Positions 1 to 5,744 of a stretch of 64,000 nt of DNA are shown here, one piece after another. The notes under the pieces are model-generated. The model did not search any database. It was not told the origin of the DNA and saw nothing but the letters and a program-made list of their open reading frames with translations. Every line of letters starts with the position of its first letter. The first letter of the stretch is position 1. A program made the translations under genes and the position numbers. The stretch is from Aliamphritea hakodatensis (lineage in GTDB: Bacteria; Pseudomonadota; Gammaproteobacteria; Pseudomonadales; Balneatricaceae), in contig NZ_AP025281.1 of the NCBI RefSeq assembly GCF_024347195.1, positions 2,666,001 through 2,730,000 of the forward strand. The letters are read 5' to 3'.

Positions 1-114
1 CCGTGTTTTACCACATCCATTAGCTCCGGTAATTATTAGGTTTTTACCGTTAAGTGCAATCTTTACATATTTGCCGTTGTTACCAGTCAACTTAAAATCT
101 ATTGCATCAATCAT
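1..114 (-). CDS. AAA-type P-loop ATPase, N-terminal 38 residues (cut by window edge)
   Basis: An ATG at 114 opens a frame running off the left edge. Residues about 30-38 read GANGCGKTR, a Walker A motif (GxxGxGKT/S). It follows a beta-strand pattern typical of AAA_15/AAA_23, SMC/RecF-like ATPases, which often start this way in anti-phage ATPase-nuclease systems; that role is inference. GTGGACAAG just upstream could serve as ribosome site. The gene and the 175 bp upstream are clearly more AT-rich than the neighbouring phage genes, suggesting separate cargo. The rest of the protein is not visible, so no effector domain can be named. Confidence 0.7.
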   Translation of the reverse strand, partial: MIDAIDFKLTGNNGKYVKIALNGKNLIITGANGCGKTR

Positions 115-290
115 CTTGTCCACCACACACTAAGTCAGATAGAGCTCTGTCTAATTTTGAGTTGAACTATATAGCTTGAAAGCACTATTTAATAGATAAG
201 CACCAGGCTTTACGCTTTGTCGATCATTTTAGAGGCATCAACACCTTAGAGTCTCTATGCATATTTATGAGATGCGATAAACAATTCAAA

Positions 291-746
291 TTAGCCCACT
301 TCGCTAATCTCTACCATGTCCGACACAAACCCCTTCCCCGCCTTCAGATTATTGAGGAAGGCGGAGCGGCTTACTTGCAGAGCGGCGGCGATGCGGGCAT
401 CGGTATGGTAGTCGGCTTCGTTATCCGGATCCGGGCGGTTCTTTAGCAGTACCCAGGCCACCAGCGCGGCGTGGTGTTTGGGATTACGCTTATGCAGGCA
501 GGTCATCACCCGGCAGGCCCATAGTGTTTTACGATCGCGGGGTTCTTTGAACATCATGCCTACCTGGTAGATCATGGCGCCATTGCTGTTACCGCCGTGG
601 CCACTCTCCGGCAGCTGGCCCCGGTAGTCCATCAACCGGCCGATCTGGTGCTCAGCGCGAAAGCCGGCTTCACTGTTTAAGTCTCTGGCGATCTCTACGG
701 CCAGGTAACGGTCAACCACGTTTATGATTCTGGCATCACTGATCAT
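291..746 (-). CDS. Phage early protein with C-terminal helix-turn-helix; possible late regulator
   Basis: 151 aa. The last 45 residues (DARIAAALQVSRSAFLNNLK region) look like a helix-turn-helix; the middle is rich in Arg, Cys and Trp. It lies 17 bp after the RuvC-like gene with a good AAGGGG ribosome site, as last gene of the minus-strand early operon, the place of antiterminator or late activator Q in lambdoid phages. The Q-like role is inferred from position and HTH only. It could instead be another small DNA-binding protein of unknown function. Confidence 0.65.
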   Translation of the reverse strand: MISDARIINVVDRYLAVEIARDLNSEAGFRAEHQIGRLMDYRGQLPESGHGGNSNGAMIYQVGMMFKEPRDRKTLWACRVMTCLHKRNPKHHAALVAWVLLKNRPDPDNEADYHTDARIAAALQVSRSAFLNNLKAGKGFVSDMVEISEVG

Positions 747-763
747 TTGATCCCCTTCGCTAA

Positions 764-1204
764 TCAGCCGTATAGCGCCAGTAAGGCGGCATCGCGCTTG
801 TCTTCGTTGCTTGTCCCGGTCCAGCCAGTCAGGCGATTGAAGTATTCTGCGTTCTTTTTGGCATTTCGCTTGGTAACGCCTTGCAGCGGCTTTATCAGAC
901 GAAAATCTGCACCGGTATCGGTTAGGTATTGTTTCAGCAAGCGCCCGATCGCTTTTACCTGGCCAACTTTCTGAGCAATGTTCCGCTCTACCGCGGCACT
1001 GCGTACACCTGCCCGCCGGTAAACCGTTTTATCGTGTTCAACGTCTTCCAGGTGAAAGCATGCCTGGTGTTTGTGTTCTTCAATGAACTGAATCAGCTGG
1101 AAGAACGACATAGCATCCAAACTGATGATCTGCTTGGCCTGAGTGATCGCTACCCCGCTTTTCACCAAGTCCGGATCAATTCCAATGATTATTTTTGAAG
1201 TCAT
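764..1204 (-). CDS. RuvC-like phage Holliday junction resolvase
   Basis: 146 aa from the ATG at 1204, preferred over the ATG at 1231 because TGAGGAT lies at ribosome-site distance and the longer form overlaps the upstream gene. RNase H-fold signatures are seen: IIIGIDPDLVKSGVA at the N terminus (first catalytic Asp), HLEDVEHD (acidic residue of the second motif) and NEDKRDAALLALYG at the C terminus (last acidic pair). The family resolves four-way junctions made during phage replication and recombination, matching its place directly after the replication gene. Confidence 0.75.
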   Translation of the reverse strand: MTSKIIIGIDPDLVKSGVAITQAKQIISLDAMSFFQLIQFIEEHKHQACFHLEDVEHDKTVYRRAGVRSAAVERNIAQKVGQVKAIGRLLKQYLTDTGADFRLIKPLQGVTKRNAKKNAEYFNRLTGWTGTSNEDKRDAALLALYG

Positions 1205-1214
1205 ACCCGTATCC

Positions 1215-2216
1215 TCACCAGTTGGTATCATTAACGTTCATGATTTCTTCTGACACCATGGCCCGCTTGCCGGCCGGCGTGGTCACGGGCTGCTGGTGGC
1301 CATGGCTGGCAGCGTTCACCTGCAAGGCTTGCATCCGCTTGGCAAGCTTGTGCTCCCAGTCACTCTGACTCAGCCGTAACGGCTTACCGGACCAGTAACT
1401 TCGAAACTCGCCTAAAATCTCCTCCTGCTGGTCAGGGTCAATACTAGACACGTTGATTTTCAGCAGCTGGCAGCGACCGTTAAACATTCCACCTGGCAGC
1501 CACTCCCAGTGCATGTTGAATTTCTGATGATCAGGTGTGGCTGATTGGTTGAATGGCTGGTTAACATCCAGCGCGAACAAATCGGCTGATGGTGATGCTG
1601 GTGGTGTGGCTGAATCTCGAGCAGGCACCGCCGGGTGAAAATCTGCATTTGGACCACCAACCTCTACAATAATTTGATCATTGGTTATCTGATCATGGGT
1701 AGGCTGATTCTGGTCAGCTTGATCACTGGTATACTGATATGCGGGATTTTTTTCCCCACTTGATCGGGATATTTCTCCCGCCTTAGTCGGGATATTTTTC
1801 CCTACTTGGTCGGGATTTTTTTCCCCGCTTGGCCGGTTTTTTTTTCCCGCCTTTGCTTTGGTGGTCGGGATTTTTTTCCCTACCTTGCCCGCACCTTCCT
1901 GAGTCTCTGCTTTGTTCCAGGTGCGGCCCTTATCAGTGATACGAACGTGCGTCTTATTGCTGATCACAACACGCTCAATCACCCCCAGTTTTTCCAAAGA
2001 GGCCATATAGCGCTTAATGGTGTCAGGCTTTGGAGATATGGCTGGCAGCTCTTCTGCGACCTTCTCTTTGCTGATCCAGTAAAAAGCCTTGCCGTCTATC
2101 TGCTTGCTCTCGCACCAGCTTGGAAGCTCATACAGGAAGCTGAACAATACTGCTTGCTGTAGGTTCAAACTCCACTCAACCATACGAACTTGATTTAAGA
2201 ATAATGAGTACTGCAT
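1215..2216 (-). CDS. Phage replication initiator: O-like winged helix plus DnaT-like domain
   Basis: 333 aa. Residues 1-100 read as a winged-helix DNA-binding domain of the phage replication O/RepA type (KPDTIKRYMASLEKLGVIERV). Residues about 105-155 are a Lys/Pro/Gly linker encoded by the iterons at 1741-1883. Residues about 245-310 resemble the DnaT C-terminal domain: WEWLPGGMFNG, then a helix with FRSYW and DWEHKLAKRMQ. Likely role: binds the iterons and loads host DnaB. The start codon overlaps the stop of the ash-like gene (TAATG), so translation is probably coupled. No separate DnaC- or P-type loader is seen. Confidence 0.75.
   Translation of the reverse strand: MQYSLFLNQVRMVEWSLNLQQAVLFSFLYELPSWCESKQIDGKAFYWISKEKVAEELPAISPKPDTIKRYMASLEKLGVIERVVISNKTHVRITDKGRTWNKAETQEGAGKVGKKIPTTKAKAGKKNRPSGEKNPDQVGKNIPTKAGEISRSSGEKNPAYQYTSDQADQNQPTHDQITNDQIIVEVGGPNADFHPAVPARDSATPPASPSADLFALDVNQPFNQSATPDHQKFNMHWEWLPGGMFNGRCQLLKINVSSIDPDQQEEILGEFRSYWSGKPLRLSQSDWEHKLAKRMQALQVNAASHGHQQPVTTPAGKRAMVSEEIMNVNDTNW
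1741..1883. repeat. Six iterons inside the replication gene; probable origin
   Basis: Plus-strand copies start at 1741, 1764, 1787, 1810, 1833 and 1865. Each is about 19 bp, of the form TCGGGATWTTTTTCCCNNC, with arms CGGGA and TCCCG around an AT core, so each is a near dyad. The first five have exact 23-bp spacing and the last is offset by 32 bp. Because 23 is not a multiple of 3, the copies are read in different frames (GKKIP, GKKNR, GEKNP, GKNIP, GEISR) yet the frame stays open. This indicates selection on DNA. Lambda ori is similarly buried in gene O. Confidence 0.75.
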
Positions 2217-2500
2217 TACATCCCCCCTGTCCGAACGGACAGGCCTGCAGGTTTGCGTTTTGAATCATGTAACTGCATAATTTGAACCTCAGAGTTAATA
2301 AAAAACCGCTTAGGGTTGCCGCCCATTGATAGCGGTTTTTTATTGCCTGTACGCCAGCCCTGACGCTCAGCAATGTGAAGGGGCTGACGGCCTGTAAAAA
2401 GTGCCGGTACTGCATGACCCGGTAAAACCACCCCGACACAGGATTCCGGGGGCCGTCTCTCTTCTTTTTGGGCGCTGGCAGCATGACGGATTTCCAGCAC
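2216..2500 (-). CDS. Ash-like small phage protein
   Basis: 94 aa from a GTG start. The C terminus KRKPAGLSVRTGG and the middle HAVPALFTGRQPL and QGWRTGNKKPLSMGG resemble the ash family of phage P4 and enterobacterial prophages, recognised from memory, not by search. The stop codon overlaps the ATG of the replication gene (TAATG), favouring a real, coupled gene. The function of ash-type proteins is not settled, and the frame also contains a DNA palindrome, so part of the conservation may reflect a DNA site. The true start is uncertain because the frame is open upstream of 2500. Confidence 0.5.
   Translation of the reverse strand: MLEIRHAASAQKEERRPPESCVGVVLPGHAVPALFTGRQPLHIAERQGWRTGNKKPLSMGGNPKRFFINSEVQIMQLHDSKRKPAGLSVRTGGM
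2226..2243. promoter_or_regulatory. Palindrome CCTGTCCG-AA-CGGACAGG (copy 1)
   Basis: Eight-bp arms around a 2-bp centre, inside the 3' end of the ash-like gene and just before the replication gene start. The same core TGTCCG-NN-CGGACA recurs at 2771-2784. It may be a protein-binding site or an RNA hairpin close to the replication gene ribosome site. Function unknown. Confidence 0.45.
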
Positions 2501-2799
2501 TGGAAAATGATTACAAGTTGCCCAAACTCGCCGCTTTCGCGGAACCAGTCAAACTACATCGGCCTGCCCTCCCTGATCTGTTTAGCCGGGACCACCAGCT
2601 GGGTTTTAGCTTTAGCGATAATTTGCACCCAGAAAGCCCCAGTCTAAGGGGCATAATGGCTGGCAGAGCCAGTAAATAAAAAGGGCCGGTACCCGGGAAA
2701 CAGATACCGGCCAAACACAGATAGATCTCTCCCGGTCCCTTACTGTGAATTCTGTTCTATCAGGCTGCTTTGTCCGTTCGGACAATGCGCCACCAGCAA
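2501..2799. other. Spacer between Cro-like and ash-like genes
   Basis: About 300 bp on the minus-strand early transcript. Several overlapping frames are open here but none has a convincing ribosome site or a fold I recognise; one (2511-2714) may be a decayed extension of the ash-like region. The only clear structure is the palindrome at 2770-2785. Confidence 0.4.
2770..2785. promoter_or_regulatory. Palindrome TTGTCCG-TT-CGGACAA (copy 2)
   Basis: Seven-bp arms around a 2-bp centre, 15 bp downstream of the Cro-like stop codon on the early transcript. It shares the core TGTCCG-NN-CGGACA with copy 1 at 2228-2241, so the pair brackets the ash-like region. No T-run follows, so it is not a normal terminator. 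Confidence 0.45.
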
Positions 2800-3024
2800 T
2801 TAACCGCTATCTTTGGGATATAGATCAGGGCGCATTTCGTTAGCAGTAACCTTTCCGGAAAACTGCTGCACCAAGACAGGCACCCTTTCTGCTGGAATTT
2901 TAGATTTACGCCACTTAGAAACTGCCCACGGCAAAATGTCCAGGGTAGAAGCAATGGCAGATGGGCCGCCCAGCTTTTCGATAACAGCTGAAGCGCAGGC
3001 TTTTAAATCGGTCGTTGTATTCAT
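2800..3024 (-). CDS. YdaS/Cro-like phage repressor
   Basis: 74 aa from the ATG at 3024. The ATG at 3033 is rejected because it lies inside the predicted -10 box of its own promoter. The protein has the compact YdaS/Cro-type HTH: GGPSAIASTLDILPWAVSKWRKSKIPAERVPVL, ending in RPDLYP, typical of the family. As first gene of the minus-strand early operon and divergent from the cI-like repressor, it should play the Cro role, binding the 13-bp dyads between the two genes to shut off the repressor promoter. No ribosome site precedes the ATG; the message is predicted to be leaderless. Confidence 0.75.
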   Translation of the reverse strand: MNTTTDLKACASAVIEKLGGPSAIASTLDILPWAVSKWRKSKIPAERVPVLVQQFSGKVTANEMRPDLYPKDSG

Positions 3025-3031
3025 GCGGGCC

Positions 3032-3061
3032 ATAATGCTACCGGTAGTAGCTTAGTGTCAA
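3032..3061 (-). promoter_or_regulatory. PR-like promoter for the cro operon
   Basis: On the minus strand: TTGACA (3056-3061), 18-bp spacer, CATTAT (3032-3037). The next 7 bases are GGCCCGC and then ATG at 3024, so transcription should begin at or next to the A of the start codon. The operator at 3038-3050 fills most of the spacer, so bound repressor would block polymerase. Confidence 0.7.
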
Positions 3062-3105
3062 GCCAATAAGCTACCGATAGTTTAATTTAATACTACCGAT
3101 AGTAG
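3038..3105. promoter_or_regulatory. Three repressor operators (OR-like)
   Basis: 13-bp sites: CTACCGGTAGTAG (3038-3050), CTACCGATAGTTT (3071-3083), CTACCGATAGTAG (3093-3105). The dyad is CTACC-N3-GGTAG with variation in the right half. Site 1 lies between -35 and -10 of the cro promoter, site 3 between -35 and -10 of the repressor promoter, site 2 between them. Three matching sites occur at 5669-5735. Confidence 0.75.
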
Positions 3106-3114
3106 TAATAGAAT
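3086..3114 (+). promoter_or_regulatory. PRM-like promoter for the repressor
   Basis: TTTAAT (3086-3091), 17-bp spacer, TAGAAT (3109-3114), then 7 bases and the ATG at 3122. The weak -35 box fits a promoter helped by repressor bound at 3071-3083. The predicted start on the ATG makes the cI-like message leaderless, as known for lambda cI from PRM. Confidence 0.55.
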
Positions 3115-3121
3115 TACCCAT

Positions 3122-3685
3122 ATGAGAAATGAACAGACAGAATGCAAAAAATTTGCAGCCCGCCTGATTGAGGCCATGCTTGAAAATGGTCAGCAGTCCC
3201 AGCGGAAAAGCGCCACCGGTGTGACCACGCTTAAGCTTAAAGACGTTGCCAAGGTCACAAACGAAATGGCCCGCCGGTACACTCTCGGTCAAGCCTGGCC
3301 AGATAACGAGAAAATGCCGAAGATCGCCCGGTGGCTGGGTGTTCGTGAAGCGTGGTTACGATATGGCGAGGGTGAGAAATACCCCCAGGACGAAAGTAAA
3401 AAACAACAGGTCGCGCTACCAGGTAGCAACGGTGATAATTCATTTGTGACAGTAGAAGAACCTGAAATCTATCTGAACCCCTTCCACATCACTCTACTGC
3501 AGGATTGCATGGCTCACGTTGTTGAGACTCGCGACCTTTCCGGCTTTGAGTTTTCCGACCGGATCGCGGCAAAAGCGGCTGCTGTACTATTCAACCATTG
3601 CGTTAAATATAAGACTAAACCTAATGAAATTCCTGAAGAAGTTCGCGATGCAGTACTAAGTACCGCGGCAGGAAGCGAAGGATAA
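3122..3685 (+). CDS. CI-like phage repressor without a LexA/S24 peptidase domain
   Basis: 187 aa. The N-terminal 90 residues form an HTH repressor domain: LKLKDVAKVTNEMARRYTLGQAWPDNEKMPKIARWLGVREAWLRYGEG, ending in the LGV-x4-WLRYGEG signature common in CI-type repressors. The C-terminal about 80 residues are helical and carry no visible Ser-Lys protease motif, so RecA-driven self-cleavage is not expected. The domain may serve oligomerisation. No ribosome site precedes the ATG, matching a leaderless message. It is divergent from the Cro-like gene and probably binds the 13-bp dyads here and at 5669-5735. Confidence 0.75.
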   Translation: MRNEQTECKKFAARLIEAMLENGQQSQRKSATGVTTLKLKDVAKVTNEMARRYTLGQAWPDNEKMPKIARWLGVREAWLRYGEGEKYPQDESKKQQVALPGSNGDNSFVTVEEPEIYLNPFHITLLQDCMAHVVETRDLSGFEFSDRIAAKAAAVLFNHCVKYKTKPNEIPEEVRDAVLSTAAGSEG

Positions 3686-3720
3686 CAAAACAACAAACAA
3701 CACCGCGAACAGGCAAAGCA

Positions 3721-3903
3721 CTATGCGCTATCAGCCCTCTTGAGACGTGCATAATCCCTTACCCGCATACGCCAGATACTGGCAGCGGCAAGCTTTTCTA
3801 CTGGGTTTGTCATATCCTCAATATCAACCCACTGATCAATTAATTCTTCTGCTCGATTTACTGTTTTCAGGTGTATAACCTGACCGTCTTTTCCTAATTC
3901 CAT
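3721..3903 (-). CDS. Small hypothetical phage protein
   Basis: 60 aa, not recognised. The ATG at 3903 has TAGGGAT at good ribosome-site spacing. The sequence is helical and charged (DIEDMTNPVEKLAAASIWRMRVRDYARLKR) with no membrane segment. It lies on the opposite strand between two HTH genes, possibly cotranscribed with the 40-aa frame at 3931-4053. Confidence 0.5.
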   Translation of the reverse strand: MELGKDGQVIHLKTVNRAEELIDQWVDIEDMTNPVEKLAAASIWRMRVRDYARLKRADSA

Positions 3904-3930
3904 TAATTATCCCTACGTGCTTTTTCTCAG

Positions 3931-4053
3931 TTAAGAGAACTCCCACTGCCATAACGGCTCCGTGTCCATGCGGCGAAACAAACGCTGCCGACACAGTTTA
4001 GTTTCTTGAATTCCCAGTAACAACAAAGGGTTAATCCGTATATCCTCAAACAC
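3931..4053 (-). CDS. Possible 40-aa basic phage peptide
   Basis: GTG start at 4053, stop at 3931. It contains KLCRQRLFRRMDTEP and ends LWQWEFS. No clear ribosome site, so this is tentative. It would lie 27 bp upstream of the 60-aa gene on the same strand. Base pattern and Arg/Trp content look protein-like, but no family is recognised. Confidence 0.3.
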   Translation of the reverse strand: MFEDIRINPLLLLGIQETKLCRQRLFRRMDTEPLWQWEFS

Positions 4054-4128
4054 TTGTCTAGGGTTAGAACGCCTTACCCTTCAGAAAAAAAATTTTCCAA
4101 TAAGCAATATTTTTGCCACTATTACCTT

Positions 4129-4458
4129 ATGAGTAGTCGCGCTAAAAGATGTAAAGCCGCACGGAATAGCGCAGGATTGAGACAGTCAGACGCAGCTGAA
4201 AAGCTGAATAAATCTATTGCCACGATTAAAAGCTGGGAACGTGAAGGCGGTTCAGAGCCCAATACTTTGGGCGATGTTGCCAGCATGTGCCGGTTGTACG
4301 GCATGAGCATTGATTATTACATTAACGGACGCGAAAACATTACGCAGCTTACGAAGGAAGAACAAACGTTTCTAAGCGACTACAGGATGTTACCCACCCC
4401 CTATAGGGAACTGGTTTCAAGCGTGGCCGGGGCGCTGGCCGAAAAGCAAAACGCTTAA
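4129..4458 (+). CDS. XRE-family HTH regulator
   Basis: 109 aa from the ATG at 4129; the frame is open back to a TTG at 4054, but the ATG starts right before the domain. Residues 5-65 are a classic XRE HTH: ARNSAGLRQSDAAEKLNKSIATIKSWERE, then SMCRLYGMSIDYYINGRE. The C-terminal helical tail ends in a Lys/Glu-rich end. There is no peptidase domain. It is a second regulator in the lysogeny region; its target is unknown and could be its own promoter or the neighbouring membrane-protein gene. No ribosome site is evident. Confidence 0.7.
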   Translation: MSSRAKRCKAARNSAGLRQSDAAEKLNKSIATIKSWEREGGSEPNTLGDVASMCRLYGMSIDYYINGRENITQLTKEEQTFLSDYRMLPTPYRELVSSVAGALAEKQNA

Positions 4459-4532
4459 GCAAACGTCCCGACCCGGGGGAACAGACACCCCTGCCACCCC
4501 CTCAAGGTCATTCATACAGCTATCATCAATAC

Positions 4533-5561
4533 CTATTCAAGCAACTGAAGGAACTCACCATCCAAATTAAACTTGGCTGTCGCTGAGTCTTTAACCAGGG
4601 CGCCGTAACTATTCTTCCCACGGAAAATTGTTTTAACAACAATATGATCTCCCCTGTTCCAGTAACCCGTCTCAACATGCTCATAGCTTGAAGGATCGTT
4701 CATTTCTGTTTTGATCAGTCTTTCAAAGTTGTAGTGCCGGCCATCGATAGGGCTAAATTGCTTTTTAATTTTAATCGCCCTTTCTGTATCTGCCGCTATT
4801 CGCTCTTCCTGTTCCTCAACCTTTTTGGTGTAAAACTTAAGCTTTTCTGCGTATCTCTTTTTGCTCGGGTCCAAATCAACCAGGCGCAGATAAAGCAATC
4901 TGTTTTTCTCGTACTCTTTAACAGGGATCGCTTTAAGCTCAGCTAATATTTTAGAAATCTCTTCGTTGTTTTGAGTCTGGACCAACAGCTGCTTAGCCTG
5001 CAAATTCAGGCTTTTTAGCTCTTCACCTCCGGCAGAAAGATACTTGCCAGACTCAGCCGCTGCAGCCTCATAACTCTTTGATAACAGATGTTGATTAATG
5101 CTGGCTATTATCTGTTCGCGGTTAGCGTTGAAATATTCTGCTTCTTGGTGCCTTATTTCCTCTACCTGCCTCACCTGTTCAGCCAGCTGCTGTTCTGCCT
5201 GCCGGTCATCGTGTTGTTTATACATAAATCCGGATAGAACAATCAGGGTAGCGGACAGTAAGACTTTTCCTTTGGCTGAAACATCCTTCCTCGCGGCGGA
5301 ATAAACCAAGCTTCTTATGGGCGGCAATAAGAATGTGGAAATTAAGATAATAGGTATTCCAGCCAGAGGAACTGAGAACAGTATGAAGGTACCTATCAAT
5401 AAAAACAGGCAGCCAAAAAACCAATGGCGCCTTTCACTGAGAATGTCTTTTTCTGACTCTTTTTGAGCGTTGTAAGCTTCGTAATCAATATCTGTTAAAA
5501 GCGTTTTCTTTGCGCCGCCGGCCGGCCCTGCTTTATATGGTCCATTAAATACTTTGGCCAT
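4533..5561 (-). CDS. Membrane protein with coiled coil, probable lysogenic conversion gene
   Basis: 342 aa; the ATG at 5561 is preferred because AAGGA lies 6 bases upstream (the ATG at 5567 touches it). Residues about 45-85 contain two hydrophobic segments and 100-117 a third (LLSATLIVLSGFMY). Residues about 120-265 are highly charged and helical, predicted coiled coil. The last 75 residues form a compact domain (FERLIKTEMNDPSSYEHVETGYW...FRGKNSYGALVK) that I recall as a recurrent C-terminal domain of uncharacterised proteins. The gene opposes its neighbours inside the lysogeny region, typical of cargo expressed in the lysogen. A superinfection-exclusion role is speculation. Confidence 0.65.
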   Translation of the reverse strand: MAKVFNGPYKAGPAGGAKKTLLTDIDYEAYNAQKESEKDILSERRHWFFGCLFLLIGTFILFSVPLAGIPIILISTFLLPPIRSLVYSAARKDVSAKGKVLLSATLIVLSGFMYKQHDDRQAEQQLAEQVRQVEEIRHQEAEYFNANREQIIASINQHLLSKSYEAAAAESGKYLSAGGEELKSLNLQAKQLLVQTQNNEEISKILAELKAIPVKEYEKNRLLYLRLVDLDPSKKRYAEKLKFYTKKVEEQEERIAADTERAIKIKKQFSPIDGRHYNFERLIKTEMNDPSSYEHVETGYWNRGDHIVVKTIFRGKNSYGALVKDSATAKFNLDGEFLQLLE

Positions 5562-5668
5562 TTTCATTCCTTGGCATAGTTAGAAGGTTCCGGAACTACT
5601 GAGCGCCCTACCAAGCTCAATCCTTGCAATGCCCCGGAATTCTACCACCCCAAAGTTTTTGCAAAAAT

Positions 5669-5735
5669 CTATTATTGGTAGCTTTACTTGAGCTACCGGA
5701 GGTAGTATATTCATTCTGAATGCTACTTTAGGTAG
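5669..5735. promoter_or_regulatory. Three repressor operators (OL-like)
   Basis: CTATTATTGGTAG (5669-5681), CTACCGGAGGTAG (5693-5705, a perfect 5-bp dyad) and CTACTTTAGGTAG (5723-5735). They match the dyads at 3038-3105. The middle site sits between -35 and -10 of the early promoter, as in the cro promoter. Confidence 0.7.
5683..5711 (+). promoter_or_regulatory. PL-like early promoter
   Basis: TTTACT (5683-5688), 17-bp spacer, TATATT (5706-5711), with transcription expected near 5718. It would drive the whole plus-strand early operon from 5745 through the integrase at 11158. Confidence 0.6.
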
Positions 5736-5744
5736 ATTAAAGAA

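Noticed and set aside
1741..1883. Short spaced repeats as a CRISPR array
   Set aside because: The unit period is 23 bp with only a few variable bases between copies, and the whole lies inside an open reading frame; no spacers or cas genes.
1806..2162. 118-aa plus-strand frame
   Set aside because: Antisense to the replication gene; its FF/FP-rich sequence is an artefact of the T-rich iterons.
2401..2679. 92-aa plus-strand frame
   Set aside because: Antisense to the early operon with no promoter or ribosome site; conflicts with the coupled ash-like gene.
2511..2714. 67-aa minus-strand frame after the Cro-like gene
   Set aside because: No ribosome site and no fold recognised; kept only as part of the spacer description.
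4054..4128. N-terminal extension of the XRE regulator from a TTG
   Set aside because: Adds 25 residues without domain character; the ATG at 4129 directly precedes the HTH.
3685..4130. Retron or other structured non-coding RNA in the lysogeny region
   Set aside because: No reverse transcriptase nearby and no long inverted repeat; the short frames explain the stretch better.
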